From: Glandiceps talaboti
Taxonomy: Eukaryota; Hemichordata; Enteropneusta; Spengelidae
Direction of reading: 5' to 3'
NCBI RefSeq assembly: GCF_964340395.1
Contig: NC_135562.1
Coordinates: 23,468,173-23,532,172 of the forward strand
Length of the DNA: 64,000 nucleotides
Shown here piece after piece: positions 47,304-60,500 of the stretch. Below the pieces are notes generated by a model, which saw only the letters and a list, made by a program, of their open reading frames with translations, was not told where the DNA came from and searched no databases. Numbering within the stretch: the stretch's first letter is position 1; each line of letters starts with the position of its first letter. The position numbers and the translations under genes are program-made.

Positions 47304-49715
47304 AGGTGATTCAAAATGCTCACATTCACTATCGCTAATTTGCTAGATGACATGTTTGTGAAATGCATTCTGGTTTTAAAACTTTTCAAAAGCGTCTGCA
47401 AACACCTTAAAATGACCCTTTTTCAGTCACTTCCCTTCGGATTTACTTCGAGAGTTTTCGGGTATTTCCGGTCCCACCTAGACCACGGGATTTTATGACG
47501 TCATAAAGAGACATGGATATCGATTCGGATAGCACGTAGCCTATGACGAGCGTAGTCACTAGGTGAACAAAACTCAACAGCATTGTGAAAAAATACATTG
47601 CTAGTGGTTGTAACAGACATCAGTAAACAAAAACTACACTCTACATGTCTTATTAACCAACATTTACCGATATTTACTCACACTTTCTGACTAATTGGCA
47701 GTGTCTGTTGGTATAAATGCTAAAATATGATCTCCCCATATTATGGCAAAATAAATCAAAAACGGCTAGACTAGATATATATAAACACTTGTAATGTCGC
47801 GTGTTTCACACTCATTGACTTTTATTTATCTGTTTTTTTATTATTTGCCGACAAGAAGCATTACGATACCGTGGTGACGTTTGACGGCATCCCCGGGCCA
47901 AGGACGGCATATTTTAGCCCAATCGTACTCGCGTCGCCTTTTGAACAGTGCATTTAACAACAAAGTAAACATATTTCATCTCGAATAAATATACTAGCTA
48001 TTAGAATACCAATGGGAAACTTCAAGAAGGCGTATCGGGACATGTGCCACAATATATTTGTTGGTCCCATAATACACTAATTGATTCGATTTGCTCCGAG
48101 CATATGGAAGTACGCTCCGAGTCATTGCATCATGTACATGTAAATGTAAATGGAACCGTGACCGACCTAATTTTGTTGTCCATATATAAAATGAGACTGA
48201 CCTGCAAATTTTTCACAGTTTTCGTTGTGGTCTTGTATTGTCACATGTTTGGCTTGTGAACACAAGTTTACATCTATTATTGTCTAGGGCGTAATACTCT
48301 AGTCCGAGTCTGAAACCCATATAAAACCTAAGAAACTCGCATTCGGATCGGACAGAACAGAAGTAGGTCTCATCGACTTGTTGGGGACTAGAATTATTGC
48401 TTGTTTTTATCACGGTATACAGGTGATTATTATATATCGGTAGAGGGGTAGTGTTGTCAAGTTTTGTGCAGTCACCGCGGCCGCGGCAGTAAGCTCATAC
48501 TAGGCCGCCGATCAAAGCTGAAGCAGTGTATGTACAATGTACGTATGGAATCGGGAGAGCACAGCGCACATTCGTGTCGGGTTAAATTTATCCACGTGTT
48601 GATGTAATCCATATTTATCAATCAGATATATTGTAAAATTCTTCAAGTCGTACAGAAATAACGTCTCTAACTTCAAAACAAATCCGGCCTGAGAAACGGG
48701 ACCGGACGTGGCTAGCCAAGTATCTAGTTGCAGGCTTTCTTTCATAACCATGTGCTGGGGTCACGACCTTGATTGCTGACGTCAATATTGTCCAATCGTA
48801 TTTGATATCATGAACACATCGCGATATTTGATTTGTTGGTTTCCTAAACTGTACACTTCGAATACCATGATTCGTTACAGAATTCTTCTAATGAATATTA
48901 AATAGGCTTGTTGCATTAAATTAAGTGATATCGCAACAAGGCAGGGAAACCATACAAGTTTTCTTCCAGACGAGTTGCTAAAGTCATGTAAATGACAACA
49001 CTAAACTCACGAAATTTCCTCAATTCTTTACAATTTTATTGCTGATGATATGGCAATCTAATAGCTAGTATATTTATTCAAGATAAATATGTTTACTTTG
49101 TTGCTAAATGCGCCGTTCAAAAGGCGACATCAGTAAGTATAGTCGAGTATAGTGGGCTATAATATGCTGTCGACGCCATGCCTGTCGAAGATATTGTAAT
49201 TCTTCTCCTCGGCAAATAATAAAAAAAATCAGATAAATAAATTGAAACACGCGAGCGACATTACAAGTGTTTATGTATATCTACACTGTAGTCTAGCCGT
49301 TTTGATTTATTTTGCCATAATATGGGGAGATCATATTTTAGCATTTATACCAACAGACACTGCCAATTAGTCAGAAAGTGTGAGTAAATATCGGTAAATG
49401 TTGGTTAATAAGACATGTAGAGTGTAGTTTTTGTTTACTGATGTCTGTTACAACCACTAGCAATGTATTTTTTCACAATGCTGTTGAGTTTTGTTCACCT
49501 AGTGACTACGCTCGCCATAGGCTACGTGCTATCCATGTCTCTTTATGACGTCATAAAATCCCGTGGTCTAGGTGGGACCGGAAATACCCGAAAACTCTCG
49601 AAGTAAATCCGAAGGGAAGTGACTGAAAAAGGGTCATTTTAAGGTGTTTGCAGACGCTTTTGAAAAGTTTTAAAACCAGAATGCATTTCACAAACATGTC
49701 GTCTTTAAATCACCT
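47304..49715. mobile_element. 2.4-kb foldback element with TTAA duplication
   Basis: The arms are about 47304-48013 (left) and 49056-49715 (right), reverse complements with landmarks tttgtgaaatgcattctggt, gacgtcataaa and cttttgaacag. Outer ends are AGGTGATT and AATCACCT. The interrupted LINE codes straight across if one TTAA is removed, so TTAA (47300-47303 and 49716-49719) is the target-site duplication. The left arm has about 30 extra bases near 47312-47345. The central 1.04 kb has no transposase; its small ORFs (48044-48259, 48213-48413, 48512-48751) are unrecognised. TTAA is typical of piggyBac-type elements, but the ends are not piggyBac-like in detail. Confidence 0.85.
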
Positions 49716-51840
49716 TTAAGACCACATGCACCTTGGTACTCTGATGTAATCCATGCCGCCAAGCAAAAGAAGAGACAACTTGAAAGGAAATGGATGTCAT
49801 ATGGACTTGAGATTGACAAACAGATCTTCAAAGAAGAATGTAAGGCATACCATCATATGATTAAGATTGCTAAATCTACTTACCATTCGGACAGAATTGC
49901 GAACTGTGATCAGAAAAAACTTTTCAAGATTATTGACAAGATGCTGACTCCAGAAGATGACAATACATTACCAGCTTCCGATTGCCCTGAAAAACTGGCA
50001 AACAAATTTGCTAACTACTTCGACAGTAAAATCAAGTCTTAGAGAGGACCTTGATGAATTAGTAGTACCAACAGTGAACACTGTCAACTCCCGTACACCT
50101 ATTGCCAAGAGACTCAGCGAATTCTCACCTGTGTCATCAGAGCTGGTCCGTAAGATAATTATGGATTCACCAAATAAACACTGTCAACTGGACCCTCTAC
50201 CAACCTGGATGCTGAAGGAATGTATAGATGAACTTTTACCATCGATTACGGAAATCATCAATGCTTCATTGGCAAGTGGATGTGTTCCCAACTCATTCAA
50301 GACAGCCTTAATTACACCCATCATCAAAAACCTGAAAAATGACCCCAATGACCTCAAGAATTACAGACCAATATCAAACTTACCGTTCCTGTCAAAAGTT
50401 CTGGAGAAAGTGTTGGCACATGATCTTCATCATCACCTACAAAGCAATGACCTATATGCAAAGATGCAGTCTGTATACCGTAAACACCACAGTACAGAAA
50501 CCGCTATCATTCGTGTTTATAATGATATTCTTCATGCTATTGATGGACACCAAGATGTCATACTTGTCCTATTAGATCTGTCTGCAGCATTTGACACGAT
50601 TGACCATCAAATCTTAATAGACAGAATGCATAAGCGGTTTGGGATAGATGGCATAGCACTCTCCTGGTTTAGGTCATACCTCCAGCATCAAACACAACAT
50701 GTAACAGTAAACAATGCAAAGTCTGCCTGTCACAGCCTAAACTTTGGAGTCCCACAGGGATCAGTTCTAGGTCCCATACTCTTTACCATGTATGTCGCAC
50801 CCTTAGAGGATCTGATTTCACAACATAATCTAAACAGTATGATGTATGCTGATGACTCTCAACTTTACCAGATGATGAAACGATCACAACACATGAACAC
50901 AGTCTCGCGTATTGAAGCATGCATTGCTGATATACGAACTTGGTATGCATCAAATAAATTAAAGCTTAATGACAGTAAAACAGAGATAATCCACTTCTCA
51001 TCTCGATTCAGTAAAACCAATCCTGTACCATGTATCACAATTGGGGACAGCACTGTCAACACATCATCCACAACACGTGACCTTGGGGTTATACTTGACT
51101 CGGAACTTAGAATGACTTGTCATGTAAATAACATCTGCAGAGCAGCATCCCTAGCCATTCGAAAGATCGGCCAAATTAGAAAGTACCTCGACAATACCAG
51201 CACCGAAAGACTAATCCATGCATTTGTTACCTCTAGGCTGGATTATTGCAATTCCATCCTCTATGGATTACCAGACAAAGAGATCAACAAACTTCAACGT
51301 GTGCAGAACACAGCTGCTAGACTTGTTGCCAAACTACGCAAATATGATCATGTCTCACCAGTATTACATAATCTTCATTGGTTACCTGTACGTCAACGTA
51401 TTGCATACAAAATCTTGCTCGTAACCTACAAAGGCTGTCAACAAACTGTCACCATCCTACATCATTGAACTAATACCCATACACAAGCCAACGCGTGCCT
51501 TACGTTCTAGTACTCATCTTACACTTGCCATTCCACGTGTTGCAACTACCACGTATGGAGATCGCGCCTTCTCTGTTGCCGGTCCTTAGTTATGGAACTC
51601 TCTCCCAATTCACATTAGGAGAGCGGTATCGATCGAAACATTCAAGTCCTAACTAAAGACATACTTGTTTACAAACTTTTAGAACATATTATACTTTTAT
51701 AAGCAGTAATCAATAAGTTTTGTTTTTTAGTGAATTTCAAGTTGTCGTTTTTTTTTTGGGTTTTTTCTCTCTCAGTTTTGTAAAGCGCATTGAGGCTGTT
51801 GCGTAATGCGCTGATAAGAATTTATTATTATTATTATTAT
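49716..51840 (+). pseudogene. CR1/L2-like LINE reverse transcriptase part and 3' end
   Basis: The frame resumes with RPHAPWYSDVIHAAKQKKRQ, and a frameshift lies near 50035. The second frame (to 51468) is uninterrupted: LKNYRPISNLPFLSKVLEKV, LLDLSAAFDTIDH, GVPQGSVLGPILF, catalytic YADD at 50845-50856, and HWLPVRQRIAYKILL near the C terminus. A further frameshift at about 51432 and two stops (near 51588 and 51648) break the tail. The 3' end has gcgcattgaggctgttgcg followed by an (ATT)n tail at about 51822-51844. The catalytic core is intact, but the element is dead. Confidence 0.9.
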
Positions 51841-51844
51841 TATT

Positions 51845-52600
51845 AACTTTGCAAGCTTCAAATTTCATTTACTTTCATATAATTAATTTTCCAATTAAGT
51901 TGTACATCATGTAAAATAGCTATAATTTAGAATTTTGTATTCCAACAATGTATGTAGGCCCAAAAAGCTAGGGTTTGGCCCTTACAGGAGGCATTCAGTT
52001 AAAATTTTGTTGAATGTTTGTTCACTTGTCTAAGAATCCGTTATCTTTGTGAAATACACCACCATTTGGCTGTTGCTATGGGCGTGGTCATGGTTGCTAA
52101 GGGTATTTGCATACATTTTTTGAATGTTTGCCCACTTGCCTACCAGATGCTGTTGTTATTTAACCGAAATGTACTGCCATTTGGTTGTTGCTAAGGGTGT
52201 GGTCATGGTTGCTAGGGCCAATTGTACCCAAATGTCTTGAAGTAAGTCTGCAGAATAACACTTCTAGGAACATCTCACCAAGTTTCAATCTCGTTGACCA
52301 AGTAATTTTTGTGATATAAGTTATTGACCAAAATTAACATTTGTACACCTAATTTGCATATCACTGATGAATTAAGCTTAATATTTCTTCATCTATACAC
52401 ACCCTAGATGCATCCTCAATACATTTCAGCCCAATATGCTCAGTAGTTTCGGAATTAAAGATTTTTGACCAAAAAGGCACATTTTTAGCCCTAATTTGCA
52501 TGTCTCTGATGGGATCATGTTGTGAACACTTGGTAATCTAAACAACCTTGAGAATGTTCCCACTAAATTTCAGACCAATCTGCCCAGTAGTTTTTTGTCT
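51845..52600 (+). repeat. Dispersed 115-bp repeat family, two copies, plus related sequence
   Basis: ttggctgttgctatgggcgt (52066) and its diverged copy at 52181 are 115 bp apart. The same unit forms a four-copy array at 62.95-63.4 kb. The stretch 52240-52590 resembles other dispersed intergenic repeats (tttcagaccaatctgcccag). Confidence 0.65.
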
Positions 52601-52601
52601 T

Positions 52602-52865
52602 CGTTCTTCTCATACTTTGAACAGTTTTAAATCTGCCCTGAAATGTCATCTTTTTAGATCTTATTATTATTAACTTTTAACTTTTTTTACATTTCAGTCT
52701 TTTAATTGTCATTCCGTGTCTTTGTATTTTTATCCTGTTTCATATCATGTTTAAACTTGTGTATGTGTACCTTTTGAAATAATTCTATACTTTTGTTCAG
52801 TGCATTGAGATTGTTTTAATGTAATGTGCTCAATAAGAAATAAATATTATTATTATTATTTTTGA
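52602..52865 (+). pseudogene. Truncated CR1/L2-like LINE 3' end
   Basis: RSSHTLNSFKSALKCHLFR then stop (52602-52673) is the typical end of ORF2 in this LINE group. A 3' UTR with gtgcattgagattgttttaa and an (ATT)n tail (52846-52863) follows, paralleling the tail at 51.8 kb. 5'-truncated insertion. Confidence 0.75.
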
Positions 52866-52929
52866 GTTTAAGGTTTTTTTTGACACATTTTTTTTTACCC
52901 AAAATCACATATCGGTGGTAAGATCATTT

Positions 52930-53105
52930 TGATTTGAACAATTTCCCAACTAGACACCCATCAAATATCATGGCAAGTAATATTGGTCCAGCGGTTTTTG
53001 ACTTTAAGTTGTTTATACACACACAGTCAGACAGATAGACAGACGGACATACACTTTGCTATGCCTATAGCACTACTGAACCTTATCAGTTCAGTTGTGC
53101 TAAAC
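52930..53105 (+). repeat. Dispersed repeat with conserved tail, second copy
   Basis: gtccagcggtttttgacttt, a (CA)n/(CAGA)n stretch, then atgcctatagcac and cagttcagttgtgctaaa, as at 36925-37085. Confidence 0.65.
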
Positions 53106-53260
53106 ACATACCAATAAACAAGACAAGAGTCACTATTTACCATGGTAACCGTATACACTATCAGTAACCATGGTTACCATACACACTGTTGATAACAAAA
53201 AACATACCATTAAACAAGATAAGACACTCACAATATTTACCATGGTAACCATATACACTG
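53106..53260 (+). repeat. Two-copy 94-bp repeat with ccatggtaacc palindromes
   Basis: accatggtaaccgtatacac and its near copy 94 bp later, with an inverted ccatggttacc between. Small and of no evident function. Confidence 0.7.
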
Positions 53261-54235
53261 TCAGTTTTTATTCATTGAAACAGAACAAGTTACAAGCCAG
53301 ACATGGGTTTGTGGGCATTTGAAGTCTACAGAAAGCTGGATTGAATCTATAGCACAGTTACACTTACCAAGCTGGACTGAATAAAGAGTAGGGGTGATGG
53401 GTGCATTTCTATAACTTAATAAAGCTCACAGATATTCTACTATGCTACCTTATCCAAATCATGATGAAACACATATCATATAAGACCTTAGTAATATCAC
53501 CAGACATCCAATAAAATCATCTGTCAGCACTAAAATACATGTATACAGTGAAAGATTAAAGAACCAATACATTAAGCTGAATTTATCTGTAATTTAGAAA
53601 ATGATGTACACATTACCAGTGTTAATAATTACAGTGTATTAAGATAACCTAGCATTGGCTGACCAAAAGCACAGTTGTATTTGATGGCTGACCAGTATGT
53701 AGAATTCATATCATAAACATCTGGGAACAGTTCTGAAATCTTCTTTCATCAAATAATTTACTTCAATAACGACCATTTGATCTGTTCTTTGGCTGATTGA
53801 AGAACCTAGAAATATAGAGATTTGTGAGATTTAGACATGAGTGCTTGATAAGTGAACCCTTTCCTTACTATTAAGTATGTAGAATGTCTGTCGAAGTGAA
53901 ATTTATCAATTAGGTAGCCTGGACAGGATAACATGTGAAGTTGGTGGCGATCTTTAATCCTTAATGATGTAGAGCTTTGGATAAAGAGCACCCCAATGAT
54001 GACTTTGAATGTGTCCACCCAACAATCACTAGTGCTCACCTTGTACTGTATCAGAGTTAGGATTAACACGTATTGTGTAATTTTTGAAGAGAAAACATGC
54101 AGTTCATAACAAATATTGCATTACCATAATAAATGAGTTTTTTTTTGCATGTTATGAAATAAACCAATGAGTTTATGAGAGTCTGCATGCATAGTTCAAC
54201 ACCTTAAAACCCTCTAGGCAAGAATGTAGAACAGT
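53261..54235. other. Unique region, possible antisense exon
   Basis: A minus-strand acceptor ctag at 53806 precedes a short open frame that stops at 53758 or 53763, with a possible AATAAA near 53268-53273 read on the minus strand. The weak ORF 53806-54069 (minus) contains a donor-like gtgagc. This could be the 3' end of an antisense gene, but the evidence is thin. Confidence 0.2.
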
Positions 54236-54239
54236 GGAC

Positions 54240-54600
54240 CAACTGTGCTGTTAATAATAACACTAATAATGTGAATTTATAATTCGCCTTTTATCCTGAG
54301 AGCTCAAGGTGCTCAAAATGATTACCCCTCGCATGGACCAATGGTGGCACAACGGCCCTATATACTTCTTCAACTCCCTGGGTAGCATACATGTATCCAC
54401 TGCAGCCTATATAAGCACATATGATTAAAGCATTCACATTGCAAACTCTATCCTACCAGGTCCCCTATTATACAGCTGGGTTGACTGAGGCACAATCACA
54501 GTTCAAATCTTACCGAAACAAATGGCAGTGATGGTACTCAAACCTGTAACCTTTCAGATTCCAAGCTAGCCACTCTACATGACTCCACACAATTGCAATC
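54240..54600 (+). repeat. SINE-like dispersed sequence
   Basis: ttataattcgccttttatcc, ggcacaacggccctatatac, ttcaactccctgggtagcat and tatacagctgggttgactga follow in the order I recall from a dispersed sequence widespread in marine invertebrates, ending in gtactcaaacctgtaacc. I cannot name the family. Confidence 0.5.
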
Positions 54601-55174
54601 AAATCAGGGAGTTAGGCCTATGTTACGGACTCCCTTAGTTTATATGATTATAACTAGAAATACACGTATTTGACCTGGTATAGTGTTAGGATCTTGTAAC
54701 ATGACTAAGTTAAACTTTGTAATATCACACACAGGCAGGCCACTGTTCTACATATGGCTCCATTTATCCACCAATGCATAAAGGGATATTCCACCAGTGT
54801 TGGTGTCTGAAGACAATGTCTAGAAGGAGATTCAAACATTCCTTTATATAATATTATAATAATAAACTACTAGACAGTCAGGTCTTTATCTGTTATGTAA
54901 TGTATTCATAAATAGACTAAGATAGCATAGTACATCATCTAAGATTTCTTTTAGGAATCATTACACACTAATGTTATGTATTTTTGTCAAACTACTTTTT
55001 TAGCACTTTCATAATATTAGTTGTTGCCTATTTTTGTAAGTTATGGTCTAAAGTTGCAAACTGATTAAGAGTTTAGTAATACCAAAATCCTTTTCAACTC
55101 TATTTTGAGGGGAAAAAAATATTTCTAAAGTCTTAATGTGGTCTAAGACTATTAAGTTTACACAATTATTCTGG
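54601..55174. other. Spacer, nothing recognised
   Basis: About 570 bp AT-rich, with no ORF and no clear repeat. Confidence 0.4.
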
Positions 55175-55840
55175 AGAGTATGAAGTGTATTGCCATAAAG
55201 TGTGACACTGTGTTAACTGAGATTTCATAAAGTGTGACACTGTGTTAACTGAGATTCCATAGAGTTTGACACTGTTAACTGAGATTCCATAGAGTTTGAC
55301 ACTGTGTTTAACTGAGATTCCATAGAGTTTGACACTGTGTTAACTGAGATTCCATAGAGTTTGACACTGTGTTAACTGAGATTCCACAAAGTGACTGTGT
55401 TAACTGAGATTCCATAGAGTTTGACACTGTGTTAACTGAGGTTCCATAGAGTTTGACACTGTTAACTGAGATTCCATAGAGTTTGACACTGTGTTAACTG
55501 AGATTCCACAAAGTGACTGTGTTAACTGAGATTCCATAGAGTTTGACACTGTTAACTGAGATTCCATAGAGTTTGACACTGTGTTTAACTGAGATTCCAG
55601 AGTTTGACACTGTGTTAACTGAGATTCCATAGAGTTTGACACTGTGTTAACTGAGATTCCATAGAGTTTGACACTGTGTTTAACTGAGATTCCATAGAGT
55701 TTGACACTGTGTTTAACTGAGATTCCATAGAGTTTGACACTGTGTTAACTGAGATTCCATAGAGTTTGACACTGTTAACTGAGATTCCATAGAGTTTGAC
55801 ACTGTTAACTGAGATTCCATAGAGTTTGACACTGTGTTAA
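55175..55840. repeat. 32-bp minisatellite array
   Basis: About 21 units, mostly 32 or 29 bp, containing gagattccatagagtttgac and actgtgttaact; 29-bp units lack gtg. Each full unit contains gtgTTAActgag. A 5.3-kb segment is inserted at the TTAA of the last left unit. One more unit continues at 61162-61197. Confidence 0.95.
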
Positions 55841-55854
55841 AGCGGAGTGTCGGG

Positions 55855-55862
55855 TATAAAAG
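55855..55862 (+). promoter_or_regulatory. Possible TATA box
   Basis: gggtataaaaggcccc fits a strong TATA box and lies 14 bp inside the left end of the TTAA element. No convincing downstream coding exon was found, so a function is unproven. Confidence 0.25.
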
Positions 55863-56649
55863 GCCCCCTAACTTCGCGGGGATTACTGTCAAATTTGAAT
55901 GCAGACTGTTAACAACGTCTTGATTCCTCTCTGAAAAGCCGTGATAATAATTAGCAGCTGGTGATTTTCGTAATAAATTTGGTATGTGTAGACTTGTGAA
56001 TGTCTGTTGAATGCGGGTGTGGTCACAGAAAGGTGATATTTAAACACGATAGAGACAATTTCGTACAAAACACGGTCAAACTGGGTCTGTTCGTTACTAG
56101 TGAAAAGCCGTTACTTTTCAAACCTGGGATTAAAACACCTGCCAATCACACTTGTTCAAATAAGGGTACGTAAATCCACGAAAGTTTGTGAAGCAATCAA
56201 CGTTATCTTGAAGTAAATATGATTTGTAATTAGTACCTCTCCATGCCCAAGCATAACGGTACATGCATGTTTGCTTTCAGGAAGCATTGGCTTATATTTA
56301 CTGGTGTCTATGCATAAAGTAACGGTGCTGAAACGAAAGATTTCAAAAAGATGAATAGCGAACACTACTACAAGTCACTACGACTATAGGCCTATAGAGT
56401 TGATTGTACTGTTCAAGGAAACAATATGTTTTCAACAGGATTTTTGTTGATAGTGTTCACACTGAGCCGTGTACTTCCACTGATACAGAACGTACAGGGA
56501 TAGTCCTGGAGTTGTACTAATAGACCATTACCCGTCTCGCGGGAGACGCCATTGAGTGCATAGCAACCACATTCGGGTGGTCAAGCTGAAGTGTCAACCG
56601 CTTAGCAACACCATTGTTCTCGACGTCACGTACAGTGCAATACGTATGA

Positions 56650-56669
56650 TCATGGAAGTATACTTCCAT
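56650..56669. repeat. 20-bp perfect palindrome
   Basis: catggaagtatacttccatg is its own complement. It is isolated, with no second copy seen. Confidence 0.8.
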
Positions 56670-57328
56670 GGTATGATAGATCAAGGGAAGCAAAGTTTTA
56701 AAGTATGGTTGTAAAAACGATGTGCGTATGTGAAATTCATAACTAGCCGTCAGACGTGACGGTGATTTTTGGCCGTCTGGGCACAGATGAAGAGCGGTTG
56801 AGATTGACAGTTTCAACATGAACTTGAAAATATTACTAGAGTTGGATCCACTCGACGATCGCAGGCCCTATGGTTGAAAACTTGCATGTCAGGTCGCGAA
56901 TATTGTATTCCTATTTTTAAACAACGTCTAAAATTTGATACAATGTCATAACTTTTCCATAGACTTTTTATACGTCGCGTAGCGTCGTCTAAAAACCAAC
57001 ACAACAACGTGTACGCGATCACTTTACTGTATAACGTGCTGTTAATAGTTGGCAATGATGTAATTCTTAGTCCGTAATTCGTCAGCTAAATTCGTCAGGG
57101 TCCGCTAAAAACTTTGAAATCGGTTGAGAATTTTTTTCGCTGTCTTTGATTTTATCATATACATTTATAAATGAGCTATATATATGCATTTAAAATTAAA
57201 ATTTAGAGATACTATGTCGTTTTATTTTACGAATTTGGACTATGAGTTCTACAACATGTTCATCGAACTCAAGTATAAACATGGCTGACACGTACACGTG
57301 TTTCACGCATCGCCGGTGATTCCCAATT

Positions 57329-57527
57329 CTAGTTCCTGACGATTGTATTCCGATTTTACTCTAAGTTATCTTCATACAGTACTAGTCTAGTTCATGACGA
57401 CCGTATTCCGATTTTACTCTACGTTATTAAGGTAGGGTAAAATTGGAATACGGTCATTGGGAACTAGACTGGTAGATATTGTTGTATGAAGATAACATGT
57501 GGTAAAATCGGAATACGATTGTCAGGA
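57329..57527. mobile_element. Hairpin MITE
   Basis: Two arms of about 100 bp are reverse complements: the left starts tagttcctgacgattgtatt, the right ends aatacgattgtcaggaact. Inner parts (gaccgtattccgattttac versus gtaaaattggaatacggtc) also pair, so nearly the whole unit folds back. It is nested inside the 5.3-kb TTAA element. Confidence 0.8.
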
Positions 57528-60500
57528 ACTGACTATGATTTCCCGATCTGTGACGATAATTAAGAACTTTTCAATTCTGAACTCTAGGACCGAAACGGGA
57601 CATTGGCACTCTAAAAATGTGTAAGACTTTTAGCTTTCGTCCGTATTTGTCAACAGCGTAAATGTCAACGGTTCATAAGGGCTTACGGCTGGTGGATGTG
57701 TAGTAGTACTACGCCACACTTCATGTGCATTGCATTCTAATATACTTATATTGAATATTGGTGACGGGAAATGTTTCCACCATGTACATGTGTACTAATA
57801 ATCAAAACTACTCGATTTTGCTTGTCATTAATTACCATTTCTCAAGATTGAAATATTATAGCCATCTAGTATGCTGCATAAGTTTGGCACTGACAACGTA
57901 TTCCCAGAAATGACAGTCAGTTCGGAAATATAATGACAGTGTGACACTGGCGTATTTTTCTTTTAACTTGATGTTGACACGCTATATTTTCGCAACATGC
58001 TCTTTAGTTCGTGTACTTTCAATTTTTCAATGTCTTCCATGATGACTTAGGATTGTAGATGGTCACAAACGGTAGTATTTTTTTCAGACTAATGCATTGA
58101 CTTTCATATGAACAACATGGCCACTCCGCAAAGCTTGACCTCCGTAGCAACCGTTGCTAGGTTATTTACATATCTCGCGAGATCTGCCGCGAGACGGAAA
58201 ATACTCTATTGTCAAATTAGAATAGTAAATAAGTGAAACTTGTTCCGGTATACGGCATTTCTCTTTTTGGGATATACAATGCTTTCGCACACGTTGTATG
58301 GCAAATTACAACATTGTACTATACTCCTATATATAACCAACGTACGGTCGTATCGTAAGACGTATAGGGAGCCCATCGATTCGATGACGCACTCTGGCAT
58401 CACATCTCTTTTGACAACGCCAACCATTCACATTAGACGCCCATTTACTTTCAAGTAGCGGTCGTCTCTTTATGCCCCACATCTATCCATGAGGGTCCAA
58501 TACTATTTATACCCGATTTTACGGAGAAAGTATTGTGATCGCATGCTGGCTGACCTGTGCCGAACTAACTACATGCCTGTGAACTTATCAGAGATATGGT
58601 AAGCACAGGCAGTATCTGCAGACATCTGCCGCGATACGTCGAGATACATGTATAGTTCTGGTTCAGAGCTGGTTATTTTGACTTGGATCTTCAGTGCGGT
58701 CTTTTGACCTGTCAGCTATATGTAAGCCGAGTCCCAATCAAAAAGGCTATAAAAAAAACGCCGCCACACATTGTCCTTTGCTGACTCAGGATTATTATGG
58801 TTTGCGATGTTTTTGTGGAGACAGCAGGGCGCCAATATGTGACATATTTTACAATTTACCCTGCAATTTACAACGAAAGTGAAATACAACACGTGTAATA
58901 CTTTTTTAGAAATCATGCATAACTGGTGTGAGAATTTGTTTACATTTTGTTTGTTTGTTTTGATTCAGTAAAACGAAAATGATATCTCGAAATATATTTT
59001 TATATATTTTGCTTTGGATGGGTGAAAAAGTGATCTCGAGTTGTAATGTTAGATTTCAGAAAACGAACGGCAATGTTATATCCGGTCTTGTGAATTTTTC
59101 CTTTGCATTTTAAAATAATCTCGAGGTAGCTTTTGCATTCACAAATTGACGTTATCTCGAATATAAGTTGCTTTCGACTGGAAAATGAGATACAACTTGT
59201 TGACTCTCTCGATAACAAGAAGGTTTCTCGACATGTCAATATCTTGAGATCAGATTACATATTTGTTGACGTTTCTGTTGAGATGTGAAGTACAGGCCAG
59301 GCCGTTCGCGTAAAACAGCAGACCTAACCACACATTTCGTCGTTTATAAATTTTTATTTTTATGAATTACAATATTGTGGACAATTGTATGTTATATTTG
59401 TTTCCCCATGTATCGACCCGTAGTGTCATGTTCGATTGAATGTCGACCGCCAACACATATGGAACATGTACTAAAATGTTGTATAGAACACGCAGGCTGG
59501 TGGTGATAATTGGTCGATCATTTATACATTGTCATAAGTGTAATGAGATGATAAACAAGTGGTCCCCACATATTGTATATTTCCTGTGCATTGAAATATA
59601 GACAAAACTTTCCCACAATAGACAAGTTTATCTATTGAGTAATATAAAAGTTGAGTGTAAACCTATAGTCTTCCTGATCCTAAAATAAACTTACAGTGTA
59701 TGGATTATATTCTGAGTTTTGGGCTGAAAATCGCCACAGAACATGACCTTACAGCAGGACATAGAAACGTCTTCACTGAATAATTCCAACAGATGTGCTC
59801 GTGGAGTTTGTATTTTAGCAACTCCACTTGTGCATGGTGCTGACTGGTTGAGAGAATTTTTCTAAATCTCTTGAACGGAAAAAACTTTATTGTGGACTCG
59901 GTTTTGAAATCTAAACAAAATAAGTCATCTGAGTATTTTAGAAGAACCGGATCAATACCATTTTTTAATAGAAAGGTGTCAACAGTCTTTCGCCATGGCG
60001 TATTGTAGTGTCTATGGTACCTGTTGGTTCTGACTCTAACAGTTTGATAGTGACATGAAGTAGACTTTTTTCGGCACCCTCAAAGCCAATTTTCATTGTC
60101 CATCACTGATACAACAATGTTCAGATCAGAGGCATTTCTATATAACTCCAGCAATGGTTGTATTTGTGACAGCCCGGAGTGGCTGATAGTATGAACATGT
60201 AACAGTTTGATCGATCAGACTGTGTAACTCGGTATGCACACTTGCGTATTAGAATTAGTTTGTTTATATTTTGGTTGGTAGACTTTTGGGAGGCTTTTAC
60301 AAAATTCCCGAATGTCCATCTTGTTCTGTGTTGATGAACTTGTAGCCACATTGACGTTGTTACACCGTGTGCTGGGTCTATGGTCATATGGACGTTCTCT
60401 ATACGTTTGGTTCAATGCAAATTCTCACAGTTTCTTGTAATAATGTTATGCTCTGACATCGAAAAGACTCATCAAGAATCAAATTAAACCCTGAAAAAAA

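Noticed and set aside
53758-54069. Possible terminal exon of an antisense gene
   Set aside because: One acceptor-like ctag and a short tail before a stop, with an unsupported upstream exon; too weak to call without RNA evidence.
56517-57055. Two minus-strand ORFs of 80-100 codons inside the 5.3-kb TTAA element
   Set aside because: No transposase motifs (no DDD-type blocks), no recognisable domain and no poly(A) context.
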